64,000 nt of DNA from Hymenoscyphus infarciens (Eukaryota; Ascomycota; Leotiomycetes; Helotiales; Helotiaceae). The stretch's first letter is position 1, and each line of letters opens with the position of its first letter. This document shows positions 23,051 through 33,421 of this stretch, one piece after another. The stretch spans positions 26,422 through 90,421 of the forward strand of contig LLCB01000247.1 in assembly GCA_001414345.1 (NCBI GenBank). The letters run 5' to 3'. The translations under genes were made by a program, and so were the position numbers. The notes beneath the pieces were generated by a model that ran no database searches, was not told the origin of the DNA, and worked only from the letters and a program-made list of their open reading frames with translations.

Positions 23051-25574
23051 TTTAATTAATAGCTTTAAAAGCTTTAAATATATTAAAAGCTTCTACTTTA
23101 TTAAATAGAACCTTCTATACTTAAGTAAGATACTACTCTTATTAATACTATTATAAATAAATTTAAATCTAGCTAGGTAATCTAATATAGCTATTATACT
23201 ATATATATTTACCTTTATTATAAGCTAAGCTTCTTTATTAGTAAAAGAGAGATTACTTAATTAAATTAGTAAATAGTATCTATATCTACTAAGGTTAAGA
23301 AGAATATTCTTAAGAGAGTTTATAAGTAGTTTATTATTAAGAGACTAAATCGAGTATAAAGTATTAACAACTATAATAAATTATCCTTCTATAACTTCTA
23401 AATATATAGATTTATTAATATCTACTTATATAAGATATTAGAATATTTTATTAGCCTTTTTAACTATATCTAGGTTATAGTTATAAAGTATTATCTTTAA
23501 TTAATATATAAATATAGCTTCTTAAAAGTAGTATAAGTAGATAAAGATATAAAGACTCTTTTAATAGTAGTATACTATCTTCTTTTATAGTACTAAAAGA
23601 AGCCTAATTTAAGAATATTAAAGACCTAGGTATATAGTACTTTTACTAAAAACTAGTATATTAAGTAATAGTAGTATATTCTAATTAATTAATAAACTTC
23701 TTAATAAATAGAATACTTTTAAGTACTTAAATAAAAGAGTCTTTTTAATAGTTTAAAGTATAATTAGATTACTTTATAATATATTTATATAGACGTTATC
23801 TACTACTAGATTAACAAGTTTATTAAAACTTATAATATATACTCTATTTAAAAGTAATATTAGTAATAGTAGAAAGTGTTATAAAAGAAGCTAAATAAGA
23901 TATATAATTATTAAGATAATAATACTAGAAACTATAAGTACAAGGCTAATTTAGAGATATAGAAGAATCTCTAGAAAGAGGTCTCTTTTTATAATAATAT
24001 TATATATCTTAATAATAATACTTATATAGTATATAACTAGATTAAAATAGGTTAGCTTAAAGCTAGTAATAAAGACTTTAACCTTTTTAATAAGATATAA
24101 TTAAGGCTTAATATACTATATACTTGATTTTACTTATATCTTTATATAGAATTATATACTAAGAGGTATATCTATTAAATAAAGGAATTAATTATACTAG
24201 TAAGAGAGAAGAATCTTATTAATACTATAAAAGCTCTTATACTTAAGGTAAAAGAAGAGATAAGTAATAGACCTAGGTATTATAGTAGAGAGTATAAATA
24301 AGACGTTATAGTATATATAGATACTAACTAGCCTTTATAGAATAACTAAGAGTAATATATTAAATCTAATAAAGAAGAAAAAGAGGAAATAAAGAGAGAT
24401 AATAGTAGTAGAATATACTTTAAGCCTAGTCCTTCTAAATAAGTAGATTTTAGGTTATCTAAGGTATTATTAAGAAGAGTAGAAATACTAGTTTTAAAGC
24501 GCTAATAATACTATAATTTATTAAATATATATACTTTTAGTATACCTAAATAGCTTTAATATATAATTCTCTTAACTTCGAAGTATAATTAAGTATAAAA
24601 GGTAGTAGTAGAGTACGTTGAATTATAATATATTTAGGTATAAAAAGTCGATTTTCTAAAATGTCCGAGAGAGTCGCTAACAGCTACTATACTTTACACG
24701 AAGCCCCGTGACCTTTCGCTGAAATCGATTTCTGCGGTGTTCTGCGGACAACACCACTAGAACTCCGAATAATTAATTTTACGCACCAACAATGATATAT
24801 CAGTCTACGCAACTCAATAGCATAGTACTTATAGTAATTTGGGATAGTCTAAATCCTATATAACTTATTAGAATTATAATAGCTTTGAAAGCTAACTATA
24901 TAGCTAGTCTTAATATTTATTCTTATTTACCTCTCTATCCCTCCCCGAACAGAATCCTGTCTACTCTATATACAGTAGCCTATCTAATTTTGCAAAACCA
25001 AAAACTTTAGCATGTGAAATCCCTAACACCTACACCTCTCTCATATTCCCAAATCCACCACCCGTAACAAAGACAGACAACATTCTCACATCCATCGCAT
25101 CGCATATACAAAAAAAAAAAAAAAGTTTGAAAAACAATAACGAGAAGTTCCCGGGATCCATCTCGCCATACATCTCGCCATACATCCCAAGGACCGAGAA
25201 AGAAGAGGCACGCACCTGGATTCGAACCGTACGTACATAGCCGCGGTAGAGACCTCAGATAGCCTATGGACCTTCAAACTTGCGATGACGGAAAAAGAAG
25301 CGGAAAACCAATAACGTACTCGTAGGGAGAGTGACAATGTACTTCTTGGAAAGAAAGCAATAAATACTCGACGGCGGCCTTGGTAATACCCACCAGTGAT
25401 AACCCTAACTCTAACCCTGGTGGCACTGGTTGAGGAACAAGTACTCGACACTAGATACCCAACAACATGCTAATATGAAGCACCAAGCTGTCAGAGCCTT
25501 ACATAACTTAGCAAGTTTGACCCAACCATGCATCAAAAGAAACCCTGACGTCACCAACTTACGACTCGCACCTC

Positions 25575-25626
25575 AACACAGCAAACACAGCAAAACACAG
25601 CAAAACACAGCAAAACACAGCAAAAT
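25575..25626 (+). repeat. Short tandem repeat CACAGCAAAA
   Basis: Four to five near-identical 10-bp copies of CACAGCAAAA in tandem. It lies inside the gene-poor region and is likely a minisatellite of no coding value. Confidence 0.8.
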
Positions 25627-26154
25627 ATACTTAACACCTGCACCAGAGCACCAAAACCATATTAAACAAAAGAACCCCACAACAACCAAACTCTTGGTCA
25701 AGCACCTGGGCAGGGCAAGAGAGTATCAAGTCCCCGTGTTTCCGATCCGGCTCTTAATCCCGCCGGGCGGTTTCAACAGGTGCCAGGCCAGCTTATCGCA
25801 TCGCATCGCATCGCCTCCACTCTTCTCTTCTCTTATCGTGAAGCTTACCCCGCATTCCATTCCACTCCAAAAGTGGGTCCCTCCCGACCCAAAAATCATA
25901 CTCGTACCTCACCAACCTCACCAACCCCACACAAGAAGTGAATACCTCCGTAAACGTAAATAGCAAGGCATGAGGTGTGGGAAAACCAGAGTGAGTGCAC
26001 ATTTGGAAATAGCTTCACATGCCAAACTCGGCAAAGAAAGAGAAAGCTCAGAGCTGCCGACTACGGGATAAAGAAGAGAGAGAGGGAGAGAGAGAGGAGC
26101 AAACGGAATTCCGTGCCTAGGTATAAAAGGTAGAGAAAGAGTTGGAGTAAGGTA

Positions 26155-26204
26155 CTGACTGACTGACTGACTGACTGGTGAGAAAGGAGAAAGGAGAAAG
26201 GAGA
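26155..26204 (+). repeat. Adjacent CTGA and AGAAAGG simple repeats
   Basis: Five to six copies of the tetranucleotide ACTG are followed almost directly by three copies of the heptamer AGAAAGG. Confidence 0.85.
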
Positions 26205-26460
26205 ATCCAAGTCGGTCAAAAAACAATCAGCGAGTATTATATGAGATTCCTCACAATTCACGGTACCTGGATGCGATGCGGACTTCGGGAATACTCGTGT
26301 GCTGTCCTGCCTTTCTCGGGGTATGGGAAAGCATCATGATGGGTGGTAAAAGAATCTCCCCCAAAACACGGTATTCTTTCTTTTGTACTCGTACACTGTA
26401 GTAGAGTAGCAGTCGGGTTTCCCTCGGAAAAAGAGAACGAAGAACAATGTCATAGTTCCC

Positions 26461-26515
26461 TCCCTTCTCTCCTTCCCTCCTTCCCTCCTTCCCTCCTTCC
26501 CTCCTTCCTTTAAAC
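26461..26515 (+). repeat. Pyrimidine tandem repeat (TCCTTCCC type)
   Basis: About six copies of a CCTTCCCT-type octamer make a strand-asymmetric pyrimidine tract about 900 bases upstream of the carrier gene coding start. Confidence 0.85.
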
Positions 26516-27661
26516 AATTCCCTTGATGCGAAAAAGCGTGCGAATGCTCCCCTCAATACGCAACGACGCTATCCCCAGTCATTCCCTTCCATTTGACCTC
26601 GTTCATCCTTCACCATCCCGGGATCACTTCCTCCCGTAAGTACTTACCTAACCACTGAATCGTCCAGCAAGCAGCAACTTCTGACGCAAGTAACCAAAGG
26701 CGCGCCTGCCCTCGTGCCTTCAACCCCGCATTTGAACCAAACAGAGTTCTAGGTCTACCTTATCATCCCAACGACTTAAACCCAAAGGACCAACGGGAGG
26801 AAGGAGCAGTGCACCATCAAAAGCCAGCCGCCAGCCACCTGCACGAAACACCTCCTTCCATCTTCTTCAACAAATCTCTCGACGACAACAACAAATTCTT
26901 CATCCCCTACGCATCTATTTGGTCCTCGCTGTCGTCGCTCCTTTGTTTACCATCCTTGATAATTCCCATTCACCTCATTCCATAGGGCTGATCTCCGCAT
27001 GCAACTCAACAATTAAAGCTCCCTGTACCGCCAATCCGCCCATTCAACCCCGCCCCGCTCGCGTCTCAAAACCATTCTCCACTTTAGCAGATCAGCCATA
27101 TCGACGAGACATCACCACCTCGAGAACAGTGATTTCTGACAGCCTTCAGAAGTTACTCCCAACGGAAAATTTACCAGTAAGCCCCATCACTCTGCTCGCA
27201 CAAATTATCCTTTTTCCCATGTCGAGTCCCATGGTCGCAAAGTGTCAGAGGGGCCTTGGTGACGTTTTCACCAATTATCCCCGGCTCCTTGGTAGAGTTT
27301 AAGACCAAGGAACAAATGGATGGGCACGAACTTGTTGAACAAAGGTTGCCGCAAGTGGGCCAACTTGGCATGTACCATCGAAGTTCGAGGTTCCAGCCGC
27401 TTTGTTCTTGTCCCAATCCAAAATAAGAACAAGCCGCCAATAAATCCCGTCGAACATGTCGAACCCCACCAATAAATTTTTTGATGGCGGTGCAAGTTCC
27501 GTCAACAAAAATCATCCCGTACCTAGAGAGAACGAGATGTTTTTCCACTTCATTTCTACTTTCCACCAGAATAAAAAAAGCTGACGTTTGTATTTTCCTG
27601 GCTTTTAGCCGTCAAGCTGCTCGACTTGACAATCGTTTACCACTCTATCTCCTCGGCTTCC

Positions 27662-28735
27662 ATGTCGACCTCAAACTCCATTAAGCAAGCTGCGGAGGCT
27701 GCGCGCAACAAGACTTCTGAAGCAATTGAAGCAACCCGATCCTTCGCAGACTCTGCCGAAGCAATGGCTGTCCGAAACGATTTCCTTCATTCGCCCTTCA
27801 TGCGAGGGGCTCTGCCATTCATCAACGGAGGTGCAGCTGGCATGGTAGCAACAGGTATCATCCAACCAATCGACATGATTAAAGTCCGTCTGCAACTGGC
27901 TGGCGAGGGAGTGCGAACAGGACCTAAACCAACGCCTTTGTCTGTCACTAGGGAGATTATAAAAGCCGGAAAGGTGATGGATTTGTACACGGGTATTTCC
28001 GCCGGACTTTTAAGACAAGGAGTTTATACGACTGCACGTATGGGCTTCTTTGAGACATTTTTGAAATCCTTTGCGGCACGAGCAAAAGCCAATGGCAAGG
28101 AAATTGGCTTCAAAGAGCGAGGAACGTCGGGGGTGGCAGCAGGCGCACTTGCGTCGTTTCTGGGAAATCCGGCAGATCTGGCACTCATTCGGATGCAATC
28201 TGATGGGTTGAAGCCAGCCGCCGAACGAAAGAATTACACCTCCGTTATTCAAGCTTTGAAAGGCATTGCTAAATCGGAGGGAGTCTTGGGTTTGTGGGCC
28301 GGCTGCACGCCAACTGTTGCTCGAGCCATGGCCTTGAACTTTGGACAATTGGCATTCTTTTCAGAAGCAAAGGATAGATTGAAGGACATCAACATGAGTC
28401 CCACAGGAAAGACAATGACCGCGAGTGCTGTGGCAGGTTTCTTCGCCAGCTTCTTCAGTCTTCCATTCGACTTTGTCAAGACTAGGTTGCAAAAGCAACA
28501 GCGTGCGGCGGATGGCACACTTCCATATAAGAATATGGCAGACTGCTTCAGAAAGGTTGCCAAAGAGGAAGGACTCCTGAGATTCTATAGAGGGTTCAGC
28601 ACGTACTACGTGAGAATTGCACCCCATGCGTAAGTCCACCCTTCCTAAAAGCCACCAAGGAATATGATGCTAACATTCTGATATAGCATGATTACATTGA
28701 TTGTGGCAGACTACCTTAAACTGATCACATTGTGA
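27662..28735 (+). CDS. Mitochondrial 2-oxoglutarate/malate-type carrier (SLC25 family)
   Basis: Inner-membrane solute carrier. Exons 27662-28629 and 28687-28735 (57-bp GTAAGT...TAG intron) give 338 residues. Three repeats of the SLC25 fold are visible, with carrier signatures QPIDMIKVRLQ, NPADLALIRMQ and LPFDFVKTRLQ. Overall similarity in recalled motifs (TGISAGLLRQGVYTTARMG, ALIRMQSDG, LWAGCTPTVARAM, YRGFSTYYVRIAPHAMIT) is closest to the oxoglutarate/malate exchanger (SLC25A11), although dicarboxylate carriers are near relatives. The first 50 residues form an Ala/Glu-rich helical extension not seen in the animal protein. The ATG at 27662 is preferred over an upstream in-frame ATG at 27626, because the upstream one lacks carrier sequence and sits in leader. 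Confidence 0.88.
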
Positions 28736-29115
28736 ATCAATCTTCGGCGCTGATAGAGAAGGGCCTTGCAAAATACGGACGCAACGGACAATCGGCAATC
28801 GGAGAATTGAGTTGGTGTAAATATGCATGGCGTAGGGAGGTTTGGGTAAAGGTCGGTTTTTTTTGGGATGAATTTGGATTTTAGCGTTTTGGTTGATGTT
28901 ATATGCCGTTGATTCGGTTGTGCTTGCTGGTATGGCCAAGAATACCTCAAAAATACCATTTGTTTCTTCAAAACACTCTTATGTTTCTCAAGAATCCAAA
29001 ACTTGGAGAAATATCAACATATTATGTGATTCGTAAAGTAACAGCCGTCCTATCTTGAAAAGAAGGGCACCCCGAAGCGCCGTACTCTAGGTCCCACGAA
29101 ACCAAATGTCGCGAA
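28736..29115. other. Intergenic region between convergent genes
   Basis: About 380 bases between the carrier 3' end and the TRM7 stop. There is no gene signal, and it is likely shared 3' untranslated and polyadenylation sequence. Confidence 0.4.
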
Positions 29116-30377
29116 CTACGCAAGGTTCGTCTTTCCATACGCACCACCCTGTGCCTTTCGCAGCTCTAAAGCTCGTTTATAAGGGGGAGCAGTAGGTGGC
29201 TGTATCGGGTCCAGCGCAATTCGATCCTTTGGCAAATGATATGATGCATCGGCATCGAATGCAGAAAGATCCCCACAGGCTAGAAATGGAGCAATCCATT
29301 TTCCATTCTTCCTTGCATCTGATTCATCTCCTGGAAGCGTAAGCTCAACAATGTCATCTCGTCCATATATGGTAGGGGATGACTGTGCGGCGGACCAAGT
29401 TCCAGTAGTAGGATCTTGCATTGTTGTAGTTGCAACAATTGGGGCTTGGGCTGCCTTGACTTTGGCCATGTTGTCCAATTTGTTTCCAACACCCATGGGC
29501 TCTTCCATACTTGGCTCAAATCCTTCCGGGGGCTGGAAATTGATGCATACGATGAAGGCTTCCACACTACTGGCTCTGCTGGATCTGGGTTTTGAGACAA
29601 CAACTCTCTCGAAGAAGATACTCAATTGAGCGTAGAGCAAGTCGACATTTCTTCCTCGGAATATTTTTGCAACAAATTTCCCTCCGGGGCGCAAGACACA
29701 AAGTGCTAGATTCAAGGCAGCGAACAGAAGCTGGGATTGCACATAGATATCTAGATCGTGGAGACCAGTAACATCTGGGGCTCCGTCTGAAATTACCAGG
29801 TCGACTGGATGCGAGGCATGTTGTGATTTCGTGGAAGGATCGTAATCTGGATCGAGTGCTTTTAGTAGTAGTGGTACGGTAGCCGGGTGGGTGATGTCGG
29901 CCTTCAATGTGATGATGCCTTGTAGAGGACTCATGGGCTGGAGATCAATGGCAACAATCTTGACGTCCTTTCGGGGCTTCAGCTCTTCCTTCTTCTCCTC
30001 GGCCGCTGCAGTTTCAATTTCTGGTGTCGTGTCGGGCGCAAACACCCGTCGCAACATTTGTGATAATTTTGCATCTTTGTCTTCCCACGCACTTCGGCCG
30101 AATTTTTCGCCCTTGATCAAGACTCGAGAGAGGACTTGACTCCAGCTTCCGGGAGCTGCGCAGAGGTCGACGACACGGGTGACATCTTTGAAGAGGTCGA
30201 ACTCTGTAGTATCGAGGTCAGCAAGACTCAATCGAGGCGATTGTTGTTGTAGTGATGTGGAATGGTGTTCTTACCTTCGTCCAGCTGGAGAAGTTTAAAA
30301 GCGCTTCGTGCTCGCCACCCTTGCTCCTTTGCGAGTCTGTAGTAAGCATCGCGCTTATCCTTGGAAGACTTACCCAT
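29116..30377 (-). CDS. TRM7: tRNA 2'-O-ribose methyltransferase Trm7 (FtsJ family)
   Basis: Methylates riboses at positions 32 and 34 of the tRNA anticodon loop (with Trm732 and Trm734 in yeast) in the cytoplasm. Exons on minus: 30377-30275 and 30203-29116, joined through a 71-bp GTAAGA...CAG intron, giving 396 residues. The first exon supplies [20 protein letters not shown] and the catalytic lysine at residue 28 (SAFK). The S-adenosylmethionine site is [15 protein letters not shown]. The catalytic aspartate lies in [11 protein letters not shown], the second lysine in [11 protein letters not shown], and the glutamate in SVEAFIVC, so the K-D-K-E tetrad is complete. An insertion around residues 70-100 and a 130-residue C-terminal tail make it longer than yeast Trm7 (310). 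It shares a short divergent promoter with MAK5. Confidence 0.93.
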
Positions 30378-30639
30378 TGCGACAGAGATTATGGATCAGA
30401 AAACAGCATTGAGGGGTTGTTGAAGTGGGATGAGAGAGATTTGCGACGAAAGACAAATTGTAAGGCTGAGATGTGGGCTCGCCTTCGCTACTCCGTACTG
30501 GAGGACCTTACTTACAGTGTAGCGCGGGGCTGCGACGCTAAGAACTTTCTCTGGAAAAAATATCGGAGTGTGCAACACCAGGACGCAGGAAACTCTCAAC
30601 ACCAATTCAGTTTACTTCCATTGTTTAAGGATCCTCACC
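30378..30639. promoter_or_regulatory. Bidirectional promoter between TRM7 and MAK5
   Basis: Only 262 bases separate the divergent start codons of two translation/ribosome-biogenesis genes, which implies a shared promoter and possible co-expression. No TATA box is evident. Confidence 0.6.
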
Positions 30640-32988
30640 ATGGCTCCAGTGGCTACGAAACGATCAGCTCCTTACGCGCAAAGAAAGGCAGGTTCTAAAA
30701 AGCGACAAAAAATAGAACCATCAACGCCAGCTGCAGCGCTCGCGCAAGATAGCGATGTACGAAAGCAACCCGTGGCGGTAGATTCTCTGCCATGGAACGA
30801 AGTACAGCTGCCAGAGATGTTCGATGATGCTGAGGGATTTTTTGGTCTCGAGGAAGTTGAGGGCGTCGAGGTTGTGCGGGAGGGAGATCATGTCAAGTTT
30901 GTTAGTAGAAGGTGAAAATGTGCTGCATGGTAGTGTTGACTTTATCTAGGTTTCTGCCAAACCCGTCACTGTTGAATATGACGATGAGGAATTCGAAGGA
31001 TTTGGAGAGGATCCAGTTCAGCCAGAAGCTACCGAAAAAGACCTAAAACCTTCTGCCGTACCCGAAGCTACCAAACCTGCGAAAGAAACCAAGGACAAGA
31101 AAGAGAAAAAAGCAAAAAAGGACAAGAAGGATAAGAAGAAGCAGCCAGAGCCGGAATTGGAGGCAGAGGAGGAAGTGGAGGAAGTGGACAAAGCTGCAGT
31201 CAATGTATTCGATGTCCTTGGAGAAAATGAAGAGGAGGGAATCGATGTCACGGCATGGTCCGAGTTGGAGTTATCAGGAAAAATGCTTTCTGGTCTATCG
31301 AAACTCGGCTTTCCAAAACCTACTCCTATCCAGTCGGCAGCTATACCGGAAATTTTGGCCGGACATGATGTGGTTGGAAAAGCATCTACAGGATCTGGAA
31401 AAACTTTGGCTTTCTCCATACCCATAATTGAGAATTGGCTCGAGGCATACGGAGAACTAGACGAGGATGAGTTAAAAGCAGTCCGCCCTCCCACAGCTTT
31501 AATTCTATCACCAACTCGAGAATTGGCACATCAATTAACGGATCATATCATTGCCCTGTGTAAAGGACTCGAAACTTCACCATGGATTGCAACTGTCACT
31601 GGTGGTTTATCTGTTCAGAAACAACAACGTCAATTGGCGAGAGCTGATATTATAATCGGTACTCCTGGACGTTTATGGGAGGTTATAAGCTCAGACATTG
31701 AATTGTCAGCATCAATCAAGCAGATTAAGTTTCTGGTTGTAGATGAAGCCGATCGTTTACTTACAGACGGACATTTCAAGGAGGCCGATCAAATTTTGAC
31801 AGCCTTAGACAGACAACAAGACGTTGATGAGGAAGATATTATTCCAACTCGCCAGACTTTGATCTTTTCTGCTACCTTTCACAAGGGCCTGCAACAAAAA
31901 CTTGCTGGAAAAGGAAAGCAGGGCCTCATGGGTGACAACGAGTCTCTGGAATATTTACTTAAAAAGGTCAATTTCCGAGAAGATAAGCCTAAGTTTATTG
32001 ATGTCAATCCCATTTCTCAAATGGCCGAGGGACTTAAAGAGGGACTCGTCGAATGTGGAGGTACTGAAAAGGTATTAATTTCCCCACATCCTTCATGATA
32101 TACTGCTAACAGCCATAGGATTTATACCTCTATTCACTCCTTTTATACCATCCAAATCAACGCACTTTAATTTTCACCAACTCCATTCACTCAGTACGAC
32201 GTCTCACCCCACTACTCCAAAATCTCAACATCCCAGTCTTCGCAATCCACTCCGAGATGATGCAAAAAGCCAGACTTCGCTCAATCGAGCGTTTCTCATC
32301 TCCAAAATCTCCTGGATCGATAATGATCGCCACCGATATCGCAGCAAGAGGTCTCGATATTGGAGGCGTCAATCTCGTTATCCATTACCATCTTCCAAGA
32401 ACGGCTGATATGTATGTCCACCGCTCTGGTCGTACAGCACGTGGAGATGCTTCGGGATCAAGTGTTCTGCTTTGCGCGCCTGAAGAAATTGTTGGTATGA
32501 GGAGACTTGTTGCAAAAGTACATGCGCAAAATGCTATGGCTGGTGGTGGGAATAAATCAAAGTACTACATGCGCTCCCTCGATATCGACCGAAAGGTCGT
32601 GGCGAGACTAAAGCCTAGAGTTACTCTCGCGAAGAAAATCGCAGATAGCACATTAGCCAAGGAGAAGAAAGGTCATAACGACGATTGGTTGAGGAAGGCT
32701 GCTGAGGAACTGGGGACTGAATATGATAGTGAGGAGTTTGAAAATGCGGGCGGAGAGCGGAAGGGAAGGGGGACGGGGAGGAAGAAGAAGGAGAAGGAGG
32801 CTAGAGGTTTGAGCAAGAACGAGTTGGGTGCGCTGAGAGCAGAGTTGAAGGGTTTGTTGAGTCAACGGGTTAATGTTGGGACTAGCGAGAGGTATCTTAC
32901 GAGTGGGACTGTGGATATACATGAGTTATTGAAGGGGGCGAAAGGCGAGTTCTTGGGGAGGATTGAGGGGATTGGTATGGATGTGTAG
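30640..32988 (+). CDS. MAK5: ATP-dependent RNA helicase Mak5 (DEAD-box, DDX24-like)
   Basis: Nucleolar DEAD-box helicase needed for 60S ribosomal subunit assembly. Exons 30640-30900, 30950-32071, 32119-32988 give 750 residues, and all junctions are in phase. The N-terminal about 150 residues are lysine- and acidic-rich nuclear sequence with a KKEKKAKKDKKDKKK stretch. The core shows the Q motif (GFPKPTPIQSAAIP), Walker A ASTGSGKT (about 231-238), PTRELAHQ, TPGRLWEV, DEAD as VDEADRLL (about 350), SAT as FSATFHK, then in exon 3 RTLIFTNSI, ATDIAARGLDI and HRSGRTARGD. The insertion between the DEAD and SAT motifs and the Mak5-type C-terminus (GLSKNELGALRAELKGLL) favour MAK5 over other DEAD-box members. 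Confidence 0.93.
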
Positions 32989-33421
32989 GGGCGTAAATAG
33001 AGAATGAAAATTGAATACCAAACGTGGAAACTATGATCTAGTACTATTAGGGATAAAAGATTAGCGAGCCATAGTGACGCGCCTAGAGTCATGAGTAGAA
33101 TTTTTTGAAAATTGGATTTCGAATTTTTGGTTTTAGTTTTGGTTTTGGTATTCTTTTAGAATTGTATTCCGATTTTTCAAATATTAAACTTCACTATTGA
33201 CCCAAAATTCAGCAATACGTCAAAGTCGCGTCAGTCACGTCAGTCGCGTCACCCTCTAGCATCACCGTGTAAAGTGGCGTTAACTTTGCCGCTTTTCAAC
33301 CTGCAACTTTCCATCCAACAACCAACCAATTCTAAATTTTGCGATTTGCAATTCCGGACTGCGAATCAATTTCCAATTTTCTTTTCCATTTCCGATTTCC
33401 GATTTCCGATTTCCGACAACC
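32989..33421 (+). promoter_or_regulatory. Upstream region of the 1102-residue protein gene, with CGTCA and TTTCCGA repeats
   Basis: About 430 bases. Between 33215 and 33252 are four CGTCA-type half sites in close succession, which resemble bZIP/CREB half sites. Immediately before the ATG (about 33386-33416) is a tandem repeat of GATTTCC/TTTCCGA in the leader. An upstream AT-rich run (33100-33200) may hold the MAK5 3' end. Confidence 0.45.

Larger units (their letters stand above)
14097..24655. repeat. AT-rich, RIP-mutated repeat block 1
   Basis: A 10.5 kb block made almost wholly of A and T with residual CT, AG, GC and TA steps. CpA and TpG are nearly absent over long runs (for example 17641-17700 and 19741-19800), and stops fill all frames. 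This is the known outcome of repeat-induced point mutation acting on duplicated DNA in Pezizomycotina. Both edges are sharp. The block contains one definable LTR retrotransposon (16657-23050) plus flanking coding-like but ruined sequence at about 14.4-15.5 kb and 23.1-24.6 kb that I cannot assign. Confidence 0.9.
24656..27661. other. Gene-poor region with simple repeats, upstream of the carrier gene
   Basis: Three kilobases of normal base composition without a credible coding gene. It holds a poly-A run (about 25110), a telomere-like stretch with CCCTAACTCTAACCC (about 25400), a (CACAGCAAAA)n repeat (25580-25625), TCGCA repeats (about 25798-25813), a CTGA repeat (26155-26178), an AGAAAGG repeat (26180-26204) and a TCCC/TTCC tract (26465-26512). 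The last part is probably the carrier promoter and 5' leader. A leader intron starting GTAAGC near 27176 and ending CAG or TAG near 27570-27608 is possible but unproven. Confidence 0.5.

Noticed and set aside
25205..25290. Possible minus-strand tRNA with a B-box (GGTTCGAATCC)
   Set aside because: The T stem does not pair and no matching acceptor or D arm can be drawn. At most it is a decayed tRNA-derived relic.
25430..25963. 177-codon plus-strand frame across the CACAGCAAAA repeat
   Set aside because: The frame is kept open by the repeat and low complexity. It has no domain, and an antisense frame is equally open.
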